A stretch of 64,000 bases of DNA from contig CM057009.1 in the NCBI GenBank assembly GCA_029891345.1, forward strand, positions 292,154,966-292,218,965. The letters run 5' to 3'. The notes under the pieces were generated by a model. That model was not told where the DNA came from. It was given only the letters and a program-made list of their open reading frames with translations, and searched no databases. Position numbers and translations under genes: made by a program. Of this stretch, positions 22,785-33,478 are shown in pieces. The stretch's first letter is position 1; every line of letters begins with the position of its first letter. The DNA comes from Dryococelus australis (taxonomy: Eukaryota > Arthropoda > Insecta > Phasmatodea > Phasmatidae).

Positions 22785-23068
22785 AGATTGCTGCCTAATC
22801 TGACTACCAATATGATGTATGAAGTAAAGGTGCATGGGGCCACACGCAGCATTTTCAATTCATCTCTACTGATGGAAGGGAACTCGACTGAGCCAAGGAA
22901 GCTTATGATGCGTGAGAACTGTGAGAAGTATGAGATTGATATTAAGAAGTATGAGATCTTCACGGGGAGCAACAGTAGTACCAATGAACTGACAGTTGAA
23001 ATGATTGTTGGCATTGTGTGCTTCGCGGTAATTTTGTTTACTGCAGTCTTGGCATTAATTTTGTGCAG
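22785..23068 (+). CDS. Receptor exon B: end of FN3, stalk and transmembrane helix
   Basis: Internal exon with acceptor ACAG (22781-22784) and donor GTAATT (23069). It is 284 bases, entered in phase 0 and left in phase 2. Joined to exon A it completes the FN3 domain: NLTTNMMYEVKVHGATRSI has the 'L...T.Y.V.V.A' signature of the last strands. A stalk follows (EPRKLMMRENCEKYEIDI) with one cysteine and several N-glycosylation sequons (NLT, NSS, NST, NSS). Then comes a hydrophobic helix, VEMIVGIVCFAVILFTAVLA, ending in LILCR at the cytoplasmic face. This marks a single-pass type I receptor. The organisation (several FN3 domains, one helix) fits receptor tyrosine phosphatases such as Ptp69D, and also fits some receptor kinases. 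The cytoplasmic exons are not in the window, so the catalytic type is undecided. No stop or frameshift is present. Confidence 0.82.
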
Positions 23069-24439
23069 GTAATTGTACAACTGTATTATTTAGTTCATAT
23101 TTCTATAAAACCTGTATTGACCGTTAGTAAATGTGCACTAGCATTTGTTCCCTCCTACTAAAATAATTAGTAGAGTTAATTATGATGATTTATTGTCAAT
23201 TTTTAAGAGCAAACTATATTATCATAGAAGTTTGGGTTATGCTACAATTACATTTTGTTTACAAATAATTATATGTGTTGAATTTGTTTTGGTGCCTATG
23301 TATTAAACATAATTCTGAGTGCTGCATTTTTGTGAATATAGTTTATTTTAGTTTATATATAGTTTATTTTAATATTATGTTGTGTTGCTTTGAAAAAGTT
23401 TTGTATTCAGGGACTTGAAGAGTATTAATTAAAATTATAAAAGATGAAAAGAATCAAAGAAGATAGTTTTTACTTCTTTTTTTTTTTGTAAGTGGGATTT
23501 GAAGAACCAAAAAGAATCTCACTTGGAACTTCAAAGATCCAGGCAGAGAGCAGTTAATGACCAAGACCTCCAAAAGTTTTTTGCACCAGCAATTTTTATC
23601 CAGTGATCAATTTTTCCATGAATGAAATTGAGTACTGACCGAGAATATTATACTTTGTGCATTGTATTGAAGTTAGTATTGGCAGTGGAACTGTTAGTTA
23701 ACATTAGTATTTTTAGTTGTGTTTTATGTGCTTGGTTTGGTGGAAGATGCATATAGTTGTATCAGTGCAAAAATTATTTTTGCACTGTTTTAACTGTACC
23801 ATGTAATTCTGCCTGTGTTAATTAATTTAGTATCTTAAGTCGGTTTGAAGTTGGAAAACATTGTGGAATTTTAGCAAGAATTTAGGACATAATAAATATT
23901 TTTTGTCACTCATTATGATAATGGATGTATTTTACTCAAGACCCTCATATTTTTAGAGTCAAGTGTGACAAAAGAGTGTTCTTTTCATAGATCAGAACAT
24001 TGAATGTATGTTTAATGGTTTCGTGGAAAAGGGTGTATTTCAAACACTGCAATGCATTTCAGGCACCATGTAGGTAGGGTCCCTTAAGGACCAACACCAA
24101 AACAGTGGACATTCTACTGTAAAAATATCATGAAGTGAGCAGGAAATACAGTAATGAAAAATTAGTAAATGCTTAATATTTTGGCATGATTGTGATTTCT
24201 GTTTAATTAATTAAATATAATTGGTTTTATTCCAGCTAGTGGTAGGTAGGGAATGCTAAAGTAACTTAAATTTCCTAAAACATTTGCACATTCATCCCAA
24301 CTTTACTCAAGATTGGAACCTTGAAACTTGCTCTCCAATTCTAATGCCATAACAAGCTTGGCCGTGAGGCTGCTTGGGATTTTTAGATCCACATTGTACC
24401 ACTACAATTGCTTTTTGGTCAGAAAAACGTGATAAGCAC
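23069..24439. other. Intron after receptor exon B
   Basis: AT-rich with no recognisable exon. The next exon, which must start in phase 2, is not seen here and may lie beyond the window. Confidence 0.5.
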
Positions 24440-27400
24440 TAGGGGTGGACGAAGCTTCGAAAATTTGAATTCAATTAGAGTATTTTTAATATTTTGCTTC
24501 TTGTTCGGAATTAAATTTTTTACTTTAAACTCTAAAACATAAAAGTGTTTTTGGGCAACTTAAATTATTTGTTATTATTGGCCCAAACTGCAAAAGAAGA
24601 CAATGTGGCCTTAATATCATTAAAGTTTTTTGTTCGACGTTTGCCACACACGTACCTTGTGAATCATGAAAACATAAACCTCAACTCAACAGAATGTCCA
24701 CAAATTAGTCCAAACTTAATATCAGTGTAAAATCATTGTTAGTATCTAATTTTAATCACAAGATAGCAAAACAGAATTATAAAGGGAATTTTTTTTTTGT
24801 ATCATGAAACACTTCATTATCTTTCCAAACTTAATTTGGCACAGCAGATTTTAATTGGTAATGCATGTTTATTTCCCTCATGTCCAACAGCACCTTAATG
24901 CATTACGGTATGATAAATAGGAGATTAAACTGCAAGTTTTACAGACTAACTACTGTGAAATTACACCCACTGTGATTCAAAGCGCAGAAATGTAATTAAA
25001 AAAACTGGAAATTGTTAATAACTACGCCACACTTCACGCCATTATGAATGGCTTCAGAATACCCATACAGCCAACAGTGAAAAAGATGGAGATCAAACAA
25101 CATTTAAATAAACTTGACACACTATAATATTAACACATGTTATTTAATAATGTAGTGTATTTAATAACGTATAGGTACTAGTGGTGTGCTAGATCCCGAA
25201 CTTCTGGAAAAATTTTGGAAATACGTAACGATTTTCTTGTTGGGCAAGAAATTCTTCGTGATATTTCCAGGAAAAATTTATGTTCATGTTTTAGGTGGTT
25301 TAAACTAAAATAAAAGTAGGGTATTGGGCAAGAAGTTTTGTATCGACTCATTACGTAAGTGGTTATGATTTGATGAATGAAATCTTGATGAGAAAATTTT
25401 GATTATTCCACTTATTCACAGATTCCAAAGTTTGTTACATAAGCTAAACATTATTTGTACATCATATATTGTGTAATGTTAAAACTACATGTTTATTGCG
25501 AAAATTAACAAAAACTAGTTTTAAACTTGCACTATTATTAAGTTACGGTGAACCGTGCACACTGCGTTTGTCTTATATGCGATAGACATCTAAAAGTTGC
25601 AAGAATCAATTGCTTGTTATTGCGTGATACTCGCCGCTGCCCCAGCCATGCCTATCTGCCCCAGCCATGCCTATCTGCCCCAGCATGAGCAACAGCAGAG
25701 CGGCACTCGGGCGGCCCTGACACGAGCATCACCACCTACTTCACAGCCCAGCCCAAGGATCTAGGCCCGAGCGACAGTAGCAAGCTGCAAAGGATCTAGG
25801 CGCTTGCCCAGCTACGTACACACGGCAATGTTTTCGCTGCTAACACCCGCACACTAGTGATTTAAGTTTGAATAAGTATTTTCATATATATTATTGATAA
25901 ATAAAATGCTGTGTTTTACTTCAAACTTATGGCATCTCCAACAGTGTGTTTATTTACGGTTTTGTGCTTATTACATCCAATTTTCTAGTAATGAAGCGCT
26001 AAATAGTCAGCTGACTTTCCCCTATACCCCTTTTCCCAATAAAAGCTTGTATTCTTCTTCCGTGGTTATTTCAACCGTGGTGTTTTTAAAAAATGTATCC
26101 CCTGTGGTTGGCGAGGGATTACTGTACATAACCTAAACATTTACGTAAAGATATGTTAATAAATTTTTAATGTTTAATTTGACTCCAAATGTGTATAACT
26201 ACTTTACTGAGGTCTTAAATTTGTTTAATATGGGTTTGATTAAAACTATTCTTAACACGCCAACAAATTGTCTTTGTTTTTGTTCTGAATGTGTTTTAAT
26301 TGTGTGCTGTGCTCACTTGTTATCGCCGAGACGTTGACAGACTCCAAACATAGCAAATTTGCTATGACAAAAATATAATTAATTTTCTTAGTTCTTATTC
26401 ATTTCGTTATTGATAGAGGAATTAGCTTTGTTAGCATTCAGATTCTGTATGTTGCATTCATAACCTGCCCGATGCGACTTGGCTGTGATTGCAGTTGCAC
26501 TATGTGATTCGAAGTGTGTGTGTTCACTGACATTAAAATTTCCACTGAATGTTAATTTGAGTAAATTTATGTCAACGTACACACATTTTACTACCAAAAA
26601 TTGAACAAAAAATTCAAAATTTCCTTAGTAGACGTCATGAAATTATAAATAACATAGCGAACTGAAAACATCAAGGCAGTGTTTTTAAAAAAAATTTAAA
26701 GTGACATTTTTGCTGTCATAATCGTAAGTCCATTTTTTACTATTTAAAAATTATTATAGGGGATTTTCCTATTAAAATTGAAGCAAGTATTTTTAAGAAG
26801 TGCTCCAAACCCAGAGGATTAATTCGTAGTGCAACAACTAAGTGTATACAAATATAAAACAATAAAACATTCTTATCTTGAATCTAATTTCTAGCACATA
26901 CACTCATAATTCTGTGTAATGGAATAAGTAATGATAGAATATTATTCACTTGATCTTGCAACCCACAAACTTCTTTACCTAACCTAAAATGTTTTTTCCC
27001 GAATTCCCGCAAGAAATTTAAGTTACCCGCCCGAATTTTTCGTGGTTGAAAAATTCCATTCCCGCAGCCACTAATACATAAACAATGTAATAAAACCATA
27101 TTATATTGAATCATACTGTTTAGGTACACATTTTGAATAAAAATTACAAAATTTAACTACTGGGGTGTAAAAAACATGAGCTCTGCAATTTATTATTCTG
27201 TTTTGTATGTTCCACATTTTGCTGAAATAATTTGTAGTTTCTGATTTAGTATTATTTTGCATTTAAGTCAAGAAATACTGATGTGATGAGAAATGATTTT
27301 TAATCATTTTAAATATTCGTTAATCCTGGATTAATTTTCAGTTTGTTATTTAGATTTGTTTATCATGAAAGGCAGTATGTGGTGCATACGCAGGAATTGG

Positions 27401-28360
27401 CACTGTAAGCTCCACGTTGGGACTAGCCAATTGACTTGTATCGGGGTGGTTGCAGGATTTCGGATAGGTAGAAATGTCTGGAGGGCACCAGCTAACCACT
27501 CTAGGGGAGTCCCCTTGGATTAACATGAGACACTTGAATGGGGTCGGGGTTCCAAAAGCCCAGGCTAAATGACCCTGTGCCTCTGCGTCTATATGTGATT
27601 GTAGGAATCACTGATGGTAGACGACTGAATAAATACTGGTACATGTGCACTCGAGCTGGGATATTGTGGCTTCTCAGCACTTCTTACTCAACAGAGCCAT
27701 ACTTGAATACAGGTTACATATAACACTCACTGACTTATGTGGTTGTAGAACACGTGGCATGTATTGGATGGATTTGAGGGCTGTTGTTCTGAAACTCCTC
27801 GAGAAGCGAGAATGACAGTACACATACACAGATTTGAAATAATATTGGTTATTATTGAACAAATGGCATGTGATCGTACACAAAAGAAATTAAACGGGCA
27901 GGTGGTATGAGGCCTTGCATCGGCCGAAGTTGAACAAAAAGACTACGAATGTGATGAAAATAATAATAAGAAGAAGAAAATGATACTGGAGGGACAGTGA
28001 GTCTGCTCCGGAGAGATACAAACTCGGAGGTGCATGATAATTGAAGTGAAAAAGGTTCCAAGATGATTTGCACGGGTCGACAAGGGCTAGCTGCTCGCCA
28101 CGCACTATGTCATATATGTACTTACATAGTAAAATATTATAAAAAATATTTTTATAAATCAGTGGAAAAGATTTCTTTTTCTTCTGCCTTTTAAAAATGT
28201 ATGTATGTATTAAATTTAAAAAAAATTATAATTGGTGCAATATATACTTGTCAACAAAAACCTTTGATTCAGTTTGATATTAGATTCGAATTTGTGAATA
28301 TTTAAAAAAATTTACTTTGAATTTGCTTTGAAATGAAACTTCCATCTTCGCCCACCCCTA
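24440..28360. mobile_element. Putative hAT-like element, about 3.9 kb, no transposase seen
   Basis: The ends are inverted repeats: TAGGGGTGGACGAAG at the left and the complement of TAGGGGTGGGCGAAG at the right (one mismatch in 15). The adjoining 8-base flanks, ATAAGCAC and ACAAGCAT, agree at 6 of 8 positions, as expected for an aged hAT target duplication. The interior has no recognisable transposase. Inside, TAGTGGTGTGC near 25188 and its partial complement near 27083 may mark a second, smaller nested element. A 19-base unit (TGCCCCAGCCATGCCTATC) is tandemly repeated at about 25638-25680 within a GC-richer patch (25630-25830). Confidence 0.45.
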
Positions 28361-28543
28361 ACAAGCATGCAAGATTATTTTCACCATTAATTATAATAGT
28401 ATATTCTTTCTTAACTTCTATAAATCCTAAGAGTAGTTATTGTAGCAGTACTTTGTGTTCATTCAGTTGTTCCTATCTTCGGAAAAATTCTTTCCTGACA
28501 GAAGTCAGATTATGCATGTTTTTGGTCAAGTTTCAGGTGCAAG

Positions 28544-28660
28544 GTGTGTAGATTATGCACATACGTGCATTTGCACACATGCATATACATGCATGAATAC
28601 ATTTGTGCATGTGCACACACATACGCCACTGCATGCACATGTATACACACATACCAGGCA
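28544..28660. repeat. Alternating purine-pyrimidine tract (TGCA/CACA rich)
   Basis: Irregular 'atgcatgtgcacac' units over about 110 bases. Reading frames across it on both strands are low-complexity artefacts. Confidence 0.6.
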
Positions 28661-28695
28661 CTGCTCCAGGTTCGTGTTTTGAGTAGGGGAGGGAA

Positions 28696-28766
28696 CATAG
28701 ATTTATTTTTGGGGCAATATGCATGGATTTCTTTTCGGGGCTTATTGCCCCAAAAATAAATCTATG
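28696..28766. repeat. Perfect 24-bp inverted repeat with 23-base loop
   Basis: Arms 28696-28719 and 28743-28766 are exact complements (core ATTTATTTTTGGGGCAATA). A run of C follows at 28767-28779 and G-rich sequence precedes it. It lies about 300 bases beyond the 3' end of the hAT transposase remnant and may be the subterminal part of that element. Confidence 0.85.
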
Positions 28767-29049
28767 CCCCCCCCCCCCATTATTGAAGGGGCAGATGTGT
28801 CATGAGTGAGCAGGGCGGACAATATTGTACATTTAAGAACTCATTTATATATACGGACAGTTTATTACTTTTATTTACTTATCTAGTTATAATATACTTT
28901 TTTCCATAAGTAAAACTGAAGCACTGTCTTGTTACATATGTATGGATAATGGTTATATGCTTAAACAATGCTCAATGAAAAAAAATTAAAATGACTAAAC
29001 TTAAATAGCAAACAACAAAAATACAAATTAGCATTTACAACTTTACAAA

Positions 29050-31540
29050 ATAAAATCAGTGCGCCTATCTTTCTTCTTCGCTAAATGATTAATTAACGAG
29101 TATATATTCACTTCAATGTGTCTATGGATATTGAAGAGAGCAAGTCCATTCAAACGTTCTTTTCCCATTTAATTACGAAGCCATGTCTTGAGCCGCAGAA
29201 GAGAAGAGAATGATCTTTCGGCCGTTGCGACACTGACATGTAAAGAAGCTAGAAACAGCAATAGTTTACAGATGTTAGGAAACATATCCTTGTTATAGTT
29301 ATCCACTGTCTCTAGAATTGTCTGAGGTAAAGCACTATTCACTATCTTGACTGAAACCCAGTGTTCTTGCCATAGTTTGTATTCAACATGGAGGACAAAA
29401 TACCCAAATCCCAGATAACTCCCGTGTACACTTTGCATGTTTTGACTACTTCCTTGGACAGCTGTTGTTCAAGATGTTCATCTGATTGTGATCCTGATAA
29501 ATCCATAGCAAGTGGAGTTAGGTGACAATGGTGGAATGACTCAATTACTTCCTCTGAGAGTCTGTTTTGTAAATCTGACCACATCTCATCTAACAGAGGA
29601 GTGTACATAGATTTTCTAAAGTACTCTTGAGGGATGTTTGAAGGGCAATTATTTGTGTTCCTTCCTGTTTGAGGAAATCCTGGGTGAGACAACAGCTACT
29701 TCCATTTCATTAGCAACAGATTCTGCCTTAAGAAAAATGGTGTGAAATGTGTATTCAACCTCGTTTCTCTTCTTCTTCAGAACTGTTTGAGACATTCCTT
29801 ACTGAATTGGAAGCATTATCCAAGTCAAGAGTGGGAGACACTAGCAAACGACTCAGAGGAAGTGTTATCATAAGAACATCACAGAGTGCAAAAACAGATA
29901 CAATAAACTCACTGTTGGTTAATGCTTGCGGAGTGAATATGCTTTCGAAGCTGTTTCCGGGCTTACTCTGTGATTTTCGTCAAACCTTCGCAAATTTTTT
30001 TTTGGAAGGTAGCAGCAAAATTGAATGATCCCATCATGCTTTTCTTGCCATCATGTTTCACAAAGGCTACTGAAAGCTTGACTGAGCAAAGATCGAAGCA
30101 CAGCATTAATTTTAGGAGAGGAATTGGAGAAAGATATGACTGTTCATTTTCCCTACAGAATTCCTGCATGCTACAACAATTTTTTACTTCTTCAAAGAGT
30201 TGTTTATGTTTAGACTGTGATTCAGACATGGGTAACGCTTGGCATTTTGCGCGACCTTCGTTATTTCGGGTACAGGCCCTTTGAGTTCTGATGCCATTAC
30301 AGCACAGTTATCTGTTCCAATACCTACACACTTTTCTTCTATATCTAGTGAATACTTTGTGCACATATAAATGATTATATGAGCCAATGCTTTTCCTGTC
30401 AGGCATCTTTCATTGTCCTCGCTATTTTCATGCCTAATCTCTTCATAGCATTCTATGAAAGTGAAAGAATTTTTGCGAATAGCTCGGTCATGAACATAAT
30501 GCAATGAAACACTCGTCTGTTCTTTACTGGAAATGTCTGTAGTTTACCAGGGTGCTTTGTGAGTTACTTCAACTATTTTCTTTCGGATTTCCTCTAGACA
30601 ACACTCAATTAGGTCATTTTGAGTATTTTTACCTATGTATGTCGCAATTGAGCTTGCAGTCTGTAAATGATTTTCCAGAGAAGTATCGCCTCCAGCAATG
30701 TGGAACCGTAAAAGATCACAAAAATTCACATCATTTGCTACAACACTATCAGTGTCAGAGCCTGTACTGTCACTACTTCCACTGAATAGAGCACCATCAT
30801 CACAATGTCCAGGAATGGGTATGTTTTGCTGGCCACAAAATATAACAGTTTCTATTATCGGATGTAAACTGGATATATTTTCCTGAATCTGAGTTAGTAT
30901 ATACAAATTCACTTGTTTAAACACTTCAAGTTGAGGAGATTCATATGCCCGAATAAAGTTTTGTGCAGCTGCCATTGTGGCTTTGTGGTACTCGTGACTT
31001 TCATGCATAGGGAGAGCTCCAGCTTTCCCATAAAGTTTAGGGAAATTTTTGAGTGATTTAGTCACAAGAACACCCAGTTCAGCGTTACCATAATGACCTG
31101 CATTTGACTTACCAAAAAGTACACAGAATTTACAGTAAAGTCCTTGGTCGAGATCAGAGAGCACTAATTAATGGTGGTTGTTTAGATGTTGGCGTCCTAC
31201 AAAATGACGAACTTGGCGTTCACATTTCTTGTGAACTGAATGTGGGAACACATAGTTTTCAGGGGGCTTCCAAGGATCTTGTAACAATCTGTATTTAGTG
31301 AAATCATAGAATTTGTAAAGTTCCTGAACATGACCAATGTCATACTGTGAACAAGGCTCACGTTCACTCTTTGCACCAGAGACTGATGGAAACTCAGTTC
31401 CCACAGGGTTGACTGGCAATGAAGGCACTATTGCCAGTAGTGGATCTGATGGTGTTGCATCACAGCATGGAGAATAAGAGGAGTCTAGCGACTGGACAGA
31501 AGTTTCATTACTCGGAGACTGAAGACTCTACAGGTATATT
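29050..31540 (-). pseudogene. hAT transposase (ZMYM1/TTF-finger type), decayed
   Basis: Cut-and-paste transposase of the hAT superfamily, minus strand. From the N-terminus: a linker region with DFTKYRLLQDPWKPPENYVF (about 31290-31230); a TTF-type zinc finger, GLYCKFCVLFG ... HESHEYH (about 31140-31000); the start of DUF4371, FHIAGGDTSLENHL (about 30705-30660); the block TTDISSKEQTSVSLHYV (about 30540-30490); VGIGTDNCAVM (about 30322-30290) with the catalytic-region aspartate; YPCLNHSLN (about 30225-30200); QALTNSEFIVSVFALCDVL (about 29935-29880); and the C-terminal dimerisation block FLASLHVSVATAERSFS (about 29240-29190). Two in-frame stops (about 31170 and 30550) and several frameshifts kill it. 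An acceptor-like site near 31533 suggests an upstream exon. Terminal inverted repeats were not found with certainty. Confidence 0.8.
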
Positions 31541-32820
31541 TTTTAAAAATGCTGTGATAGGCTGTGAGACTATCACTTTTTTCCCTCTTCACCTCCAGGT
31601 CGTGACTGGTTGCCCTCCTATATCACAGAGAGAGGCGACAGTTTAAAAGCCAATAGTGACAGTGTAAATAATAACATAATACATTATAACTGAGTTGAGA
31701 GGTTATTTTAGCTATTAACATGTAAAGTCTTCTGAGCCTATGAGAATGAAATGAGGTGGATATGGAGTAGTGCCGGAATACAATGGCCGGGGAAAAGGGA
31801 GATCTCAGAGAAAACCAGCAAAACATTGGCATTGTCCGGCATAATATTCACATGTGAATACACGGAAGTGACTGCCGGGCATCAAACTTGGTATTTGGTT
31901 GGAAATGAGTGCTCTGGCGCTGCACTGCGCTGCACCAACCAAGGCATTAACTAACATTCATTCATGTCGAACTGGCAGATTATTAAATTGATATTAGACA
32001 ATTTATGACATAATAAAAGTAAAATAATATTAGTTATATTTTCACGATAAAATAAAAAGTAATAAGTTGGTTTAATCTTTGTAAATTATTTAGTCCATAA
32101 CATCTTTAAATGTTAACTTTAATGGTATTATTTGTGGCAAATAATGTATCTTATTTATTCTACTCCATTATTAACTTCATTAAATTAAGATTAGGTACCT
32201 ACGCAACCATCACTTATCTGTGTGTAAATCTACTGTGTAAATGACTGCTGCCTTCCTGCCTAGCAGCTATTTCAGAATTCTACGCACAAAACCATTTTGT
32301 AACATGAAAGTTATATCACAATGAGGAATGAGTACATGCTCAAGGATCACTTCAAAAATGTACACTTGTTCACCACGAAAAAGATTGGTTCATAGTGAAT
32401 AGATGGCTTGACCAGAAGCATTTGCACATTGAATCATGGGTATCAACTATGTTTTAAAAATGCCCTCGAGTAAAGAATCTTTACACATTTTTTAACATGT
32501 TTGTTACACATTTACTGCTTGTAAAACATGCTAACATACATTCGATTTTAGTGAGAAATAATTTTACAAATTGTTTCTAGCAGAAATTGGGTAAATATGT
32601 TAGCCATAAATTAGTTAACATATGTGAAGGGTGAACAAATATTATTCAGTTCCACTTTGTAATATCAGGAAAATTACGAAAATAAGTATATGTATCCAAG
32701 CAGGGAATGGAGAGTCTGTACAGAACTCTCATACTAATCAGCATGGCCTTGTGTATTATCGTAAACCAAGCATACTTATGCAGAGGCCTCCATTAAACAT
32801 GTTGGCAACCGTATTTTTCA
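31541..32820. other. Non-coding stretch, nothing recognised
   Basis: AT-rich with no protein-like frame. It may include the lost 5' end of the hAT element to its left. Confidence 0.4.
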
Positions 32821-33478
32821 GGTCGTGTCTCAATTGGCCCAGAGAGCACTCTCTCGTGCTCTCACTCTCGCGACCACGTCATGTCAGAGAAAACGCTCTC
32901 TGGTCATCTAAATTTGTTGGAGAGAGTGCGAAATAGTGAGAGCACAGAGGGAGCACGAAGTTGTGTACTGACTGGTGCACTCTTGGACTCTCTGACCACG
33001 CACCATATTTGTTTATATTATTTTCGTGTTTGAATAAGGTTATAGCAGCTTTCTGAGTCAAAACCTTGTTGCAATTTACTTTTCTGAGTGAATAATTTCA
33101 ATTGTTTTAAACAACGAAATATCTTACGTAACACATATTTATAAAAATATAAATACTCATATCTGAGAAAGTCACTTTTCTGCAACATGACTGCAATATG
33201 TAAAACAAATATAATAGTATTTTATGCACTAATAATTATTCTGGTAGTGTTTATTTATTTGTGAATTATTTTGACTACATATATGTTATTTACAATAGCT
33301 ATGATTACGATTTTAGCTTAACATGATTTCCTGCCTTTTGGAATCAGCTGTCTGCATAACATTGGAGAGAAACAAGATAGTAGTGGTCTCAATTCCACAG
33401 AGCAAGAACGTGAGAGAGCGTAAAGCAGTGCTCTTGCTATATCTCTCAAAAGAATATTCTTTAAATTGAGACATGTCC
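32821..33478. mobile_element. MITE-like element, 658 bp
   Basis: The terminal 15 bases are inverted repeats with two mismatches: GGTCGTGTCTCAATT at the left and the complement of GGACATGTCTCAATT at the right. An extra internal copy (GGTCTCAATT, about 33387) and 'gagagag'-rich subterminal regions occur on both sides. It has no coding capacity. A target-site duplication is not evident, so the superfamily is unknown. Confidence 0.5.

Noticed and set aside
29747..30284. Two + strand frames of about 100 codons in the hAT region
   Set aside because: The minus strand carries the hAT transposase blocks; the + frames are shadows without domains.
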